A stretch of 64,000 nt of DNA from Bacteroidales bacterium WCE2008 (GTDB lineage: Bacteria > Bacteroidota > Bacteroidia > Bacteroidales > UBA932): the NCBI GenBank assembly GCA_900167925.1, contig FUZM01000002.1:434001-498000 (forward strand). Direction: 5' to 3'. Made by a program: the position numbers and the translations under genes. Shown in pieces: positions 26,620-35,030 of the stretch; within the stretch, counting starts at the first letter, position 1, and the number at the start of each line of letters is the position of its first letter. The notes under the pieces were generated by a model. That model saw only the letters and a program-made list of their open reading frames with translations. It did not search any database and was not told the DNA's origin.

Positions 26620-26879
26620 CGTCCGGCCGACGGGCCGCCTCCGTCAGCGACGGGAATCCTCGTGGTCTCGGCTCTGTTCCGCCGACTGCGTCGGCTCCAT
26701 CCCTCCCAATGTCTACATCGTCCTGCTTCGCAGAATTCGTATCCATCGGGCCCCTCCCTCTAACGTGGCCGAGGGTGGCCACGCTCGCCGCGACCAGAGG
26801 ACACCCGCCGTTCTTCACGGCGCCGACGGCCTCTCCCTCGCTCTCCGCTTTTCCTCAATGCCTCCGGCGTCTTCGCCAC
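26620..26879 (-). repeat. Nested-stem element, diverged copy 2 (inverted)
   Basis: Read on the minus strand, 26879-26800 matches 27726-27805 of copy 3 at 74 of 80 positions, and the far end 26647-26620 matches 27907-27934 at 26 of 28. The middle has been replaced by about 150 bp of unrelated but still hairpin-rich sequence, for example CGTGGCC/GGCCACG (26764-26770 and 26777-26783) and GCCGAC/GTCGGC near 26681-26695. It faces copy 3, so the two bracket a 1.3-kb segment as inverted repeats. Confidence 0.8.
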
Positions 26880-27157
26880 TCAGACGAAATGAAGGGCCGA
26901 AAACGTTGGTGGCCTGCTCAAAAATTGCAGACCTCCAGCACCGCAGCCGGAATATACGCCCTCCGGCTGCTACAGATCGGGCGCTGCGGCGGGCTCTGGC
27001 CCTGAAGGCCCTCCTCGCGCCCGACTGTTGCGCGGTTGTTCCCGGGGAATTGAAAGAGTACAGCGGCTCCTTGGTGTACTATATGTCCGGAGAAAAAGAT
27101 TCGGAAGATTGCCCGGGTTGCCGGACTTTCATATTCGTAGACAGCGGAATTTCCTAA

Positions 27158-27270
27158 TCACCTGGCACGGTTTACCCCCGAAAGTGAGCCAGGTGATACA
27201 TTTTCAGCACCACCTGCCACGATTTCCCCACAAAAGTGAGCCAGGTGGTATATTTTCAGCACCACCTGGC
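27158..27270. repeat. Palindrome cluster B (stem CACCTGGC, 52-bp period)
   Basis: Five arms in alternating orientation: TCACCTGGC (27158-27166), GCCAGGTGA (27188-27196), ACCACCTGCC (27209-27218), GCCAGGTGGT (27240-27249) and ACCACCTGGC (27261-27270). Inner spacers are 21 nt, both ending in AAAGTGA; outer spacers contain ATTTTCAGC twice. The period is 52 bp. The last arm runs into GCGCAATCTGAT, nearly the same as GCGCATTCTGAT in cluster A. Confidence 0.85.
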
Positions 27271-27370
27271 GCAATCTGATGGAGTGGATGAAGCCAGAGA
27301 AAGAGTTTGGTAGAGAAAAAGATGATCGAAGTAGCTGGCAGGGATGGATGGAGAAGGGTTGGGCGATTGC

Positions 27371-27448
27371 CGGAGGCGGCCCGCAGCCGGGCACTACGTC
27401 GTCAGCCGGAAAGCAATGCGGCCGACCGCCGCCATGAAGAACGGCGTA
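27371..27448 (+). repeat. Scrambled remnant of the nested-stem element
   Basis: CGGAGGCGGCCCG at 27371-27383 repeats the right-end block of copy 3, and the segment around TGAAGAACGGCGT near 27434-27446 repeats the left-half block, but in the wrong order and without the other stems. Probably debris of an older copy. Confidence 0.45.
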
Positions 27449-27460
27449 GACCATTTGAAT

Positions 27461-27594
27461 GTTGAGGGTGCGGCATACCACAGTACAGGCTAGTCAGCGG
27501 CATATTGCTGCACCCTGAATGCAGAAAAATCAAGGTTAAGGGTGCAGTACCCCGCAATAGACACGTCTCTGTCCATATGTCGTGCACCCTCAAC
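27461..27594. repeat. Palindrome cluster C (stem GTTGAGGGTGCA)
   Basis: Four alternating arms: GTTGAGGGTGC (27461-27471), GCACCCTGAAT (27510-27520), GTTAAGGGTGCA (27535-27546) and TGCACCCTCAAC (27583-27594). The first and last arms are exact inverted copies over 11 bp, while the inner arms carry mismatches, as in cluster A. The first arms of the two pairs are 74 bp apart. Spacers are longer than in A and B and share no obvious motif with them. Confidence 0.7.
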
Positions 27595-27722
27595 GTTTCA
27601 TCCGACAGATCAGAGGACTCGATGTGCGAGGGTGTGTCGATTGTCCGAAGGTCTGCTGGCGTAGGACGGGAGACGGCACTGGCCTTGGTGACCAGGGAGC
27701 CGGGGGCGTGTCCAGCAGCGGA

Positions 27723-27930
27723 CGGGTGGCGGAGACGCCGGAGTCATTGAGGAAAAGCGGTGAGCGAGGGAGCGGCCGTCGGCGCCGTGAAAAACGGCGT
27801 GTGTCTGAAGGACGTTACGGTGACTTCGAGCGAAGCGACGAAGGAGGCGTAAAAGGACTGAGTTAGCCGTTTAGGCGGCGACAGCGACCGAGCAGCTTTT
27901 CCGAACCTGACGGAGGCGGCCCGTCACCCG
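27723..27930 (+). repeat. Nested-stem element, copy 3
   Basis: 208-bp copy in the same orientation as copy 1. Outer arms CGGGTGGCGG (27723-27732) and CCGTCACCCG (27921-27930) pair with one mismatch and differ in sequence from the outer arms of copy 1. Nested inside: GGAAAAGC 27751-27758 with GCTTTTCC 27895-27902; GTCGGCGCC 27778-27786 with GGCGGCGAC 27874-27882 (one mismatch); AAACGGC 27792-27798 with GCCGTTT 27866-27872; TTACG 27815-27819 with CGTAA 27848-27852, enclosing CTTCG-AG-CGAAG at 27824-27835. Confidence 0.87.
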
Positions 27931-28026
27931 GACGTAGCGGAGACGGTGCTGGCCTGGTGGCTAGCTGCAGAGCCGGCAGGACAGCGGCGAGAGGAAAGGT
28001 GATGAAAAAGAAAACGGGAGGGGGAC

Positions 28027-28056
28027 TTGTGAACATCTAAAAAAAAAGTAACTTTG
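28027..28056 (+). promoter_or_regulatory. Promoter for obgE
   Basis: -33 TTG at 28027-28029, 19-bp spacer, -7 box TAACTTTG at 28049-28056 (exact). The box ends 19 bp before the obgE ATG. Confidence 0.75.
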
Positions 28057-28075
28057 TACTTGAAACAAAGATCGT

Positions 28076-29068
28076 ATGGCAGAGTCGAACTTCATAGATT
28101 ACGTAAGGATCTTCTGCGCCTCAGGGCACGGAGGAGCCGGATCCACCCATCTCCACAGGGCAAAATACGTCGCCAAAGGCGGCCCCGACGGCGGTGACGG
28201 CGGACGCGGAGGCCATGTGATCCTCAGGGCCAATCCCCAGTTCTGGACCCTCATCCACCTCAAATACCGCAAAGTCGTCCGCGCCGAACGCGGAGAAAGC
28301 GGAGGCGCAGCGCTCTGCAGAGGCAAACAAGGAGCAGACATCTATCTTGACGTGCCGGTAGGCACCGTCGTAAAAGACGGAGAGACCGAAGAAGTACTCT
28401 TCGAGATGGTCGAGCCGGGAGAAGAGAGGATACTCTGCCGAGGAGGCAAAGGCGGACTGGGCAACAACAACTTCAAGACCCCTACAAACCAGACCCCGAG
28501 ATACTCCCAGCCAGGAGAAGAAGGCCAAGAAGGCTGGTTCATACTTGAGCTGAAAGTCCTCGCCGACGTAGGCCTCGTAGGCTTCCCTAACGCAGGAAAA
28601 TCCACCCTGCTCGCCGCGATCACTTCAGCCAAGCCAAAGATCGCAAACTACGCCTTCACCACCCTCGAGCCGAACCTCGGCATCGTAAGCTACTACGACG
28701 ACAAGTCGTTCGTAATGGCCGACATCCCAGGAATCATCGAAGGCGCCCACGAGGGCAAAGGCATCGGACTGCGCTTCCTCCGTCACATAGAGCGAAACTC
28801 TGTCCTCCTCTTCATGGTTTCGGCCGAAGAAGAAAACATAAACGAAAGCTACAAGATCCTGCTCAAGGAGCTCAAGGAATACAATCCGGAGCTTCTGACA
28901 AAAGACAGGGTCCTTGCCATAACCAAATGCGATATCGCAGACGACGAAACACTAAAATCAATCCGCAGGCACATGCCTAAGTCAGTTCCGCACGTAATGA
29001 TCTCCTCCGTGACCGGAGAAGGACTGGCAGAACTGAAAGACATGCTTTGGGATGCGCTCAACAATTAA
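28076..29068 (+). CDS. obgE: GTPase ObgE/CgtA
   Basis: Essential ribosome-assembly and stress GTPase. The N-terminal Obg glycine-rich fold (residues 1 to about 158) begins [20 protein letters not shown] and is followed by the G domain, with G1 GFPNAGKST, switch segment [13 protein letters not shown]3 DIPGI and G4 TKCD. At 330 aa it is the short form without the variable C-terminal OCT domain. It is the first gene of a pair, with the PAP2 gene starting 3 bp after its stop. Confidence 0.96.
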   Translation: MAESNFIDYVRIFCASGHGGAGSTHLHRAKYVAKGGPDGGDGGRGGHVILRANPQFWTLIHLKYRKVVRAERGESGGAALCRGKQGADIYLDVPVGTVVKDGETEEVLFEMVEPGEERILCRGGKGGLGNNNFKTPTNQTPRYSQPGEEGQEGWFILELKVLADVGLVGFPNAGKSTLLAAITSAKPKIANYAFTTLEPNLGIVSYYDDKSFVMADIPGIIEGAHEGKGIGLRFLRHIERNSVLLFMVSAEEENINESYKILLKELKEYNPELLTKDRVLAITKCDIADDETLKSIRRHMPKSVPHVMISSVTGEGLAELKDMLWDALNN

Positions 29069-29071
29069 AAG

Positions 29072-29698
29072 ATGATACTTGACAGCCTGATCGAATGGGA
29101 TAAGGCCGCCACACTTTGGATAAACAGTTTCCATTGTTGGTTTAGCGACCAATTCTTCTTCTTTTTGTCTGACCGTAAAGTAATGATCCCGTTTTACGCC
29201 ATAGTAGCGTTATTCCTGGTCAGAAGACTCGGCTGGAAAAAAGCCGTGGTCGTAATCGTGTCCCTGGCACTGACAATCCTCGCATGCGACCAGTTCGGCA
29301 ATCTCATAAAGAACACCGTCGGAAGACTACGCCCATGCTACAACATGGACATGCTCACGGGAGGCCTGCATCAGCTTGAAGGACGGGGCGGATTCTACGG
29401 ATTCTTCTCGGCCCATGCCGCAAACGCATTCGGATTCGCATTCTGCGCGCTCATCGGATTCCGCAACGACAAATCACTGAGATACAGACACTTCGCCATA
29501 TTCGTGATAATATGGGCGATACTCATAGGCGTGAGCAGGATATTCAGCGGAAAGCACTTTCTGGGAGACGTGCTGGCAGGATTCATAGTAGGCGCGCTCT
29601 TCGGAATTCTCATCGGAAGAGCGACCAGATTTATTATAAACAGATTCTTTAAAGATTCGGAAGAACCTTCTCCATCTGCTGAGACCTCGAACCTTTAA
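29072..29698 (+). CDS. PAP2-family membrane phosphatase
   Basis: Integral membrane phosphatase, perhaps acting on undecaprenyl diphosphate, lipid A or phosphatidylglycerol phosphate. The three motifs are present: KNTVGRLRP (KX6RP), the SAHAANAFG variant of PSGH, and SRIFSGKHFLGDVLAG (SRX5HX3D). About six membrane helices in 208 aa. It follows obgE by 3 bp. Its last 50 bp run antisense through the end of murF. Confidence 0.9.
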   Translation: MILDSLIEWDKAATLWINSFHCWFSDQFFFFLSDRKVMIPFYAIVALFLVRRLGWKKAVVVIVSLALTILACDQFGNLIKNTVGRLRPCYNMDMLTGGLHQLEGRGGFYGFFSAHAANAFGFAFCALIGFRNDKSLRYRHFAIFVIIWAILIGVSRIFSGKHFLGDVLAGFIVGALFGILIGRATRFIINRFFKDSEEPSPSAETSNL

Positions 29699-30998
29699 GC
29701 AGCACGGTATAGCCCGAAACAGGCTCAGCCTTGATTGCAGCGGCAAGGTCTTCTGACGAAGCATACCAACGGACATTCTCCGGAGTCCCCTCCAGTTCGA
29801 GAGCCTTCCTGAACTCCTCACCCACAAGACATACACGAGAGATTCCGCCGAGACGACGGACAATCGCCCTGTGTTCATCCACGGAATCGGCGCCGAGCTC
29901 GCCCATGGAACCGAGAAGAGCCAGTTTCTGGCCTTCAGAGACATTGGCGAAATTCTCCAGCGCGGCGGCCATGCTCGTCGGATTGGCGTTATACGCATCC
30001 ACGATGACGCTATTGCGCTCAGTACGGACCATCATGGACCTGTTGTTGGCAGGGACATAATCAGCCACGGCCTGAAGAGCATCGTCCAGGCTTACCCCGA
30101 AATGAAGACCTACAGCGACGGCGGCGAGCACATTGACAGCATTGTACGAGCCTACAAGCCTTGTCTCGACGGCCAAGAGATTCTCGTCTTCAGTCTCAGG
30201 CTTGCCGACATTGTCCGGCACGGCCATGCGGAGGAAAGGATGGGCCGAATCTGACGGGAGAACGATCGTCCTCCAGAAATCCGGGCCGTATCCTATGGTC
30301 TCGAGGCCGCGTGTACTGGCCATCTCCGAAAGATCCGGATCGTCCATGTTCAGGAAGACAGCCTTTCCATGGTCCTTTATATAGTCATAGAGCTGTCCCT
30401 TGGCCTTCTTTACACCCTCGAAGCTTCCGAAACCGAGAAGATGGGCCTTGCCGACATTGGTTATGAGTCCATAATCCGGCTCGCTGACAGCGACCAGATG
30501 GGCTATGTCGTCGGGATGGTTCGCGCCCATCTCGATTACTGCAATCTGAGTCTCGGGACGAATCTTGAGCAACGACAACGGCACTCCGATATCATTGTTG
30601 AGATTGCCTTCGGTTGCTGTAACTACATATTTCTTGGCGAGCACGCTGCGGATAAGCTCCTTTGTGGTTGTCTTTCCGTTGGTACCGGTAAGACCGACGA
30701 CAGTCAGTCTCTTTCCGTCGACAAAAGTATGCTCCCTATGCCAGCGGGCAAGAGCCTGGAGAGTCACCAGAGTGTCCGGTACGGCAATTACCCTTGGATC
30801 TCCGGAAGCGGCAGCCTCCGAGCCCTCGTTGACGACAGCATAGGCGGCTCCGGCCTCCAGTGCCTTGAGCGCATACGCATTACCGTCGAAATTCTCGCCC
30901 TTGAGGGCAAAGAACATCTCTCCGCCCTTGATTGCGCGGCTGTCGGTAGTCACGACTCCGCCGCACGAAAGATATTTCTTGTAAAGTTCTTCCATCAT
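29649..30998 (-). CDS. murF: UDP-N-acetylmuramoyl-tripeptide--D-alanyl-D-alanine ligase
   Basis: Cytoplasmic Mur ligase adding D-Ala-D-Ala to the peptidoglycan precursor. The P-loop is GLTGTNGKTTTKEL; AVIEMGANHPDDIAHL and the VDAYNANPTSM segment are MurF-specific. Length 449 aa is normal. The ATG overlaps the dut stop by 1 nt (TAATG), showing coupling in the tgt-lptG-dut-murF operon. It is convergent with the PAP2 gene, with a 50-bp overlap of coding 3' ends. Confidence 0.95.
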   Translation of the reverse strand: MMEELYKKYLSCGGVVTTDSRAIKGGEMFFALKGENFDGNAYALKALEAGAAYAVVNEGSEAAASGDPRVIAVPDTLVTLQALARWHREHTFVDGKRLTVVGLTGTNGKTTTKELIRSVLAKKYVVTATEGNLNNDIGVPLSLLKIRPETQIAVIEMGANHPDDIAHLVAVSEPDYGLITNVGKAHLLGFGSFEGVKKAKGQLYDYIKDHGKAVFLNMDDPDLSEMASTRGLETIGYGPDFWRTIVLPSDSAHPFLRMAVPDNVGKPETEDENLLAVETRLVGSYNAVNVLAAVAVGLHFGVSLDDALQAVADYVPANNRSMMVRTERNSVIVDAYNANPTSMAAALENFANVSEGQKLALLGSMGELGADSVDEHRAIVRRLGGISRVCLVGEEFRKALELEGTPENVRWYASSEDLAAAIKAEPVSGYTVLLKGSRSQQMEKVLPNL

Positions 30999-31432
30999 TA
31001 TTTTACTCCGGTGCTTCCGAAGCCTCCTTCTCCACGTTCAGTCTCATCCAGCACCTCGACCTCATCCCATTCTACGTGCTCATGTCTGGCAATCACCATC
31101 TGGGCTATCCTCTCTCCAGGCTCTATGACGAAATCCTCCTTGGAGAGATTGACAAGTATCACCCGTATCTCGCCTCTGTAATCAGCATCTATGGTACCCG
31201 GAGAGTTAAGCACCGAGATACCTTTCTTGGCTGCGAGGCCGCTGCGAGGACGCACCTGAGCCTCGAATCCGGCAGGAAGGGCGATATACAGTCCTGTAGG
31301 GACCATGGCCCTGTCCAGCGATCCGAGTACGATCGGACTGTCGATATCAGCGCGCAGGTCCATGCCTGCAGAAAGTCCGGTAGCATAGGCCGGACTGGCG
31401 AAACGGGATTTGTTGACGATCTTTACTTTCAT
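30998..31432 (-). CDS. dut: Deoxyuridine 5'-triphosphate nucleotidohydrolase (dUTPase)
   Basis: Trimeric dUTPase, preventing uracil incorporation into DNA and supplying dUMP. All five motifs are visible: [40 protein letters not shown] and the C-terminal GEGGFGSTG. Length 144 aa is standard. It overlaps lptG by 1 nt and murF by 1 nt in a tight operon. Confidence 0.97.
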   Translation of the reverse strand: MKVKIVNKSRFASPAYATGLSAGMDLRADIDSPIVLGSLDRAMVPTGLYIALPAGFEAQVRPRSGLAAKKGISVLNSPGTIDADYRGEIRVILVNLSKEDFVIEPGERIAQMVIARHEHVEWDEVEVLDETERGEGGFGSTGVK

Positions 31433-32526
31433 TATTTAGGTGCGATTTTATAAAGGAATGCGGTGATGAAGGCATATAGCACATTCGGCAGCCAGAGAGC
31501 GATTCCCGGCGGCAAAGTGCCTGTATATACGAACATCTGGCTGAATCTCAGGAACAATATATACGAGAAACTCAGGGCTATGCCTATGGCCAGGTTCCAT
31601 CCTATGCCTCCCCTCTTCTTCTTGGAAGACAGGGCGACTCCCATTATGGTCAGGATGAAAGCCGAGAATGGCAATGCCATCCTGGTATGCTCCTCGATGA
31701 GAGATATCTTGACATTGGCATCTCCTCTCATCTTCTGCGTCTTGACGAGCTGCCGCAGAGCGCCTGCAGGCAACTCTTCGACGGTCTTGTCATTCCTGTA
31801 GAAGTCGGAGACATTGAGGCTGATTACCGTATCCAGCTGCTGTCCGGAACGGACATTGTCCTTGAGGATACCGTTCTCATAATCCCTTATGAAATATTTC
31901 TTTAGCTTCCAGCAGCCGGCAGTGCTGTCCCAAGCCGCAGTCTCGGCGGAAAGCTTGGACACGAGACGGTTGTTCTCTATCCTCTCGAGGGAGAACTTGT
32001 AGCCGGTATTGTTCCACTTGCTGAAAGATTCCATATAGACGAACTCTCCGGGGGATATCTGATAATGCACATTCCTTCCGGCGGAAGAATTCCTCTTCTT
32101 GATATATTGTTCTTCGAATATATGCCGGTCATGGTTGGACCGGGGTATTATCCAGAGATTCAGAGAAAGCGAAAGAGCCGCGATAAGGAAGGCTCCAGCG
32201 ATGTATGGCCGCATCATGCGGTGGAAACTGATACCGCAGGACAGGATCGCTATTATTTCCGAATTGGCCGCCATTCTCGACGTGAAGAAGATGACCGTGA
32301 TGAACACGAACAGCGGACTGAACATGTTGATGAAGTACGGTATGAAATTGAGATAATAATCGAAGACGATGGCATGCAGAGGGGCCTTCTTCGATACGAA
32401 ATCATCAATCTTCTCGCTGATGTCAAAAATGATGACGATGCCGATTATCAACAGGAGGGCGACGACGAACGTCCCCATGAATCTCTTGAAAATATACCAG
32501 TCTATCTTCTTTGGTGCAAGGTCCAT
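31432..32526 (-). CDS. LptF/LptG-family LPS export permease
   Basis: Inner-membrane permease of the YjgP/YjgQ family that lifts LPS from the inner membrane to the Lpt bridge. The N-terminal [36 protein letters not shown], a periplasmic beta-jellyroll-like middle region (about residues 125-270) and three C-terminal helices fit LptG or LptF. 364 aa is typical. It lies 3 bp after tgt in the minus-strand operon. Confidence 0.9.
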   Translation of the reverse strand: MDLAPKKIDWYIFKRFMGTFVVALLLIIGIVIIFDISEKIDDFVSKKAPLHAIVFDYYLNFIPYFINMFSPLFVFITVIFFTSRMAANSEIIAILSCGISFHRMMRPYIAGAFLIAALSLSLNLWIIPRSNHDRHIFEEQYIKKRNSSAGRNVHYQISPGEFVYMESFSKWNNTGYKFSLERIENNRLVSKLSAETAAWDSTAGCWKLKKYFIRDYENGILKDNVRSGQQLDTVISLNVSDFYRNDKTVEELPAGALRQLVKTQKMRGDANVKISLIEEHTRMALPFSAFILTIMGVALSSKKKRGGIGWNLAIGIALSFSYILFLRFSQMFVYTGTLPPGIALWLPNVLYAFITAFLYKIAPK

Positions 32527-32529
32527 ACT

Positions 32530-33660
32530 CTACAATCTAGTCATTAACTTCTTGACGGTCACGTCTTTCCAAGCGGCGAAATCTCCGGCGAGTATATGCT
32601 GCCGCGCCACCCTTACAAGGTCAAGGTAAAACGCGAGGTTATGCTCGCTGGCGATCATTGCTGCAAACATCTCGCCTGCGATGAAAAGATGCCTCAGATA
32701 AGCCTTGGTATAATGATGGTCCACGAACGACGCGCCCGAAGGATCGAGAGGAGAAAAATCGTCCTCCCACTTCTTGTTGCGCATGTTCATGATTCCGTTC
32801 CATGTGAAAAGCATGCCGTTGCGGCCGTTGCGGGTCGGCATCACGCAATCGAACATGTCGACGCCCCTGGCGATGCCCTCGAGAATGTTGGCCGGAGTTC
32901 CGACGCCCATCAGATATCTCGGACGGTCGTCCGGCAGCATCGGGCAGACGAGTTCCAGCATCTCGTACATCTTCTCCGTAGGCTCTCCGACGGCAAGTCC
33001 GCCGATGGCGTAGCCCTCGCGGTCGAATTTGACCGCATGGTCTATGGCCCTTTTGCGGAGTTCCGGATAGACGCAGCCCTGGATTATCGGGAAGACGGTC
33101 TGGCTGTATCCATAGAGAGGCTCGGTCTCGTCGAAGCGCTTGAGATAGCGTTCGAGCCAGTTCTGGGTAAGTTCCAGAGAGCGCTCAGCATACCGGAAGT
33201 CGGCGTCGCCCGGGCAGCATTCGTCGAGCGCCATCATGATATCAGCACCTATGATCCTCTGCGTGTCGACATTGTTCTCGGGGGTGAAAGTATGTCTCGA
33301 GCCGTCGATATGGGAAGAGAAAGTACAGCCCTCGGGGGTAAGTTTGCGGATGCCGGTAAGGGAGAATACCTGGAAGCCGCCGCTGTCGGTCAGTATCGGG
33401 CGGTCCCAGCCGATGAACTTGTGAAGACCGCCGGCGCTCTTGAGTATGTCAAGGCCCGGACGAAGGTAGAGGTGGTATGTATTGCCGAGAATTATCTGCG
33501 CCCCGATGTCCTCCTTCAAATCTCTATGGTACACGCCCTTCACCGATCCCACAGTCCCGACGGGCATGAAGATCGGAGTCTCTATCTGGCCGTGGTCCGT
33601 GGTGATCACTCCGCATCTTGCGGAAGAACCAGGATCGTTGGCTATCTTTTCAAATTTCAT
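32530..33660 (-). CDS. tgt: tRNA-guanine transglycosylase
   Basis: Exchanges guanine 34 for the queuosine precursor in GUN-anticodon tRNAs. The catalytic segments LTDSGGFQVFSL and DCVMPTRNGRNG (nucleophilic Asp) are intact. Odd: the C-terminal zinc site, normally CxCxxC plus His, reads SGASFVDHHYTKAYLRHL, so the three cysteines are missing; from memory this holds for other Bacteroidetes enzymes. Length 376 aa is normal. First gene of tgt-lptG-dut-murF, with two exact -7 boxes close upstream. Confidence 0.95.
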   Translation of the reverse strand: MKFEKIANDPGSSARCGVITTDHGQIETPIFMPVGTVGSVKGVYHRDLKEDIGAQIILGNTYHLYLRPGLDILKSAGGLHKFIGWDRPILTDSGGFQVFSLTGIRKLTPEGCTFSSHIDGSRHTFTPENNVDTQRIIGADIMMALDECCPGDADFRYAERSLELTQNWLERYLKRFDETEPLYGYSQTVFPIIQGCVYPELRKRAIDHAVKFDREGYAIGGLAVGEPTEKMYEMLELVCPMLPDDRPRYLMGVGTPANILEGIARGVDMFDCVMPTRNGRNGMLFTWNGIMNMRNKKWEDDFSPLDPSGASFVDHHYTKAYLRHLFIAGEMFAAMIASEHNLAFYLDLVRVARQHILAGDFAAWKDVTVKKLMTRL

Positions 33661-33668
33661 CTATATCT

Positions 33669-33689
33669 CAAATTTAACCCTCAAAGATA
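33669..33689 (-). promoter_or_regulatory. Two tandem -7 boxes for the tgt operon
   Basis: On the minus strand TATCTTTG (33689-33682) and TAAATTTG (33676-33669), both exact TAnnTTTG, centred 13 bp apart. The distal one leaves a leader of about 15 nt; the proximal one would give a near-leaderless message. Confidence 0.6.
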
Positions 33690-33711
33690 ACAATAATTTA
33701 TGCAATTTGGT

Positions 33712-33719
33712 TAAATTTG
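33712..33719 (+). promoter_or_regulatory. Promoter -7 box for the nucleoside transporter
   Basis: TAAATTTG, exact TAnnTTTG, 39 bp before the ATG of the transporter gene and divergent from the tgt promoters. Confidence 0.65.
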
Positions 33720-33758
33720 TGCTATATAACATTATAACAAACCAACAGAAATATAATT

Positions 33759-35030
33759 ATGAAGAATAACAACATTACCTTCCGTCTGATTGTTATGAAC
33801 TTCCTGGAGTTCGCAGTCTGGGGTGCATATCTTACCTCTCTCGGACGTTATCTGGGAAACATCGGTCTCGGAGCGCAGATCAAGTGGTTCTTTGCCATGC
33901 AGGGCATCGTCTCGATCTTCATGCCTACCCTTATGGGTATCCTCGCCGACCGTAAGATCCAGGCGCAGAAAGTACTCTCCCTCTGCCATGGTCTGGCAGG
34001 AATATTCATGATCGCGGCAGGAATCTACTGCCAGAAGGCCGTCGCCGGAGTATCGTTCGCTCCGCTTTTCGCCCTCTACAGCGTCAGCGTAGCCTTCTTC
34101 ATGCCTACCATCGCAATTGCCAATTCAGTTGCCTACAACGCCCTCGCCAAGGCCGGAAAGGATCCTGTAAAGGACTATCCTCCAATCCGTGTCTTCGGTA
34201 CTGTCGGCTTTATCTGCAGCATGCTCGCCACCAATTTCATAACGGTCGGCGGAGTATCGATGCAGGACTCATACACCCAGCTCATCGCATCCGGACTGCT
34301 CTCCCTCGTACTCTGCGCATACTCTCTTACCATGCCTGAGTGCCCTACCAACAAGGGCAAGGGCGGCTCTATCGCCGAAGCCTTCGGCCTCAAGGCCTTC
34401 ACCCTCTTCAAGGATCGCCAGTTCGCCATATTCTTCATATTCTCGATGCTTCTCGGAGCTTCCCTCCAGATCACCAACGGATACGCCAACACATTCCTCG
34501 GTTCCTTCGCCGATACCCATCCGGGAGCATTCGCCGTCAAGAACTCCAATGCCCTTCTGGCTATCTCGCAGGCATCCGAGACTCTCTGTATCCTGCTGAT
34601 TCCGTTCTTCATGAAGAGATTCGGCATCAAGAAAGTGATGCTTATCGCGATGTTCGCCTGGGTATTCCGCTTCGGATTCTTCGGAGCCGGCACCCCTGAC
34701 ATGCCGGGCGTGATCCTCTTCATCCTCAGCTGCATCGTCTATGGAGTAGCCTTCGACTTCTTCAACATCTCAGGTTCCCTCTATGTAGAGCAGAACGCAG
34801 CCACTGAGATCCGTTCCAGCGCCCAGGGCGTATTCATGCTTATGACTAACGGTCTTGGCGCGACTATCGGAACCCTCGCAGCAGGAGCCGTCGTAGAGGC
34901 ATGCGACGTATTCAACACCCCTGCCAAATGGGCAGACGCGTGGTATATCTTCGCAGGATATGCACTTGTTGTAGGAGTCCTCTTCGCAATCCTCTTCAAG
35001 GATCCGGAGAAGATGAAGAAAGCAGCCTAA
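33759..35030 (+). CDS. MFS nucleoside:H+ symporter (NupG/XapB-like)
   Basis: Inner-membrane transporter of the nucleoside:H+ symporter family, 423 aa with about 12 membrane helices. Typical features are MNFLEFAVWGAYLTSLGRYL at the start, a short cytoplasmic loop FMPTLMGILADRKIQ after helix 2, and PPIRVFGTVGFI in the middle. It probably imports purine or pyrimidine nucleosides, which would fit the envelope 5'-nucleotidase at 3.6-5.3 kb, though they are not linked. It is monocistronic, convergent with the M3 peptidase gene with a 4-bp overlap. Confidence 0.87.
   Translation: MKNNNITFRLIVMNFLEFAVWGAYLTSLGRYLGNIGLGAQIKWFFAMQGIVSIFMPTLMGILADRKIQAQKVLSLCHGLAGIFMIAAGIYCQKAVAGVSFAPLFALYSVSVAFFMPTIAIANSVAYNALAKAGKDPVKDYPPIRVFGTVGFICSMLATNFITVGGVSMQDSYTQLIASGLLSLVLCAYSLTMPECPTNKGKGGSIAEAFGLKAFTLFKDRQFAIFFIFSMLLGASLQITNGYANTFLGSFADTHPGAFAVKNSNALLAISQASETLCILLIPFFMKRFGIKKVMLIAMFAWVFRFGFFGAGTPDMPGVILFILSCIVYGVAFDFFNISGSLYVEQNAATEIRSSAQGVFMLMTNGLGATIGTLAAGAVVEACDVFNTPAKWADAWYIFAGYALVVGVLFAILFKDPEKMKKAA

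Larger units (their letters stand above)
26580..28048. other. 1.5-kb repeat-rich region without a convincing gene
   Basis: Between the patatin gene and the obgE promoter. Only short, Arg/Pro/Ser-rich frames on both strands, none like a known protein. Contents in order: nested-stem copy 2 (inverted); a GC hairpin TCGGGCGC/GCGCCCGA (26977-26984 and 27017-27024); palindrome cluster B; fragments related to the nested-stem element (27371-27448); palindrome cluster C; nested-stem copy 3; a short spacer. GC is strikingly higher than in the spacers of housekeeping operons. It looks like a nest where mobile or structural repeats accumulate. Confidence 0.75.

Noticed and set aside
27158..27270. CRISPR-like array
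   Set aside because: The period is about 52 bp and has repeats, but the sequence between arms is itself repeated, arms alternate in orientation and no cas gene is present.
26607..27279. Several 80-130-codon frames in the repeat region
   Set aside because: Arg/Pro/Ser-rich frames arising from GC-rich palindromes; they overlap each other and repeat copies.
27505..27866. 81- and 94-codon frames in cluster C and copy 3
   Set aside because: They run across palindromes and the nested-stem element; corresponding frame is not kept in copy 1.
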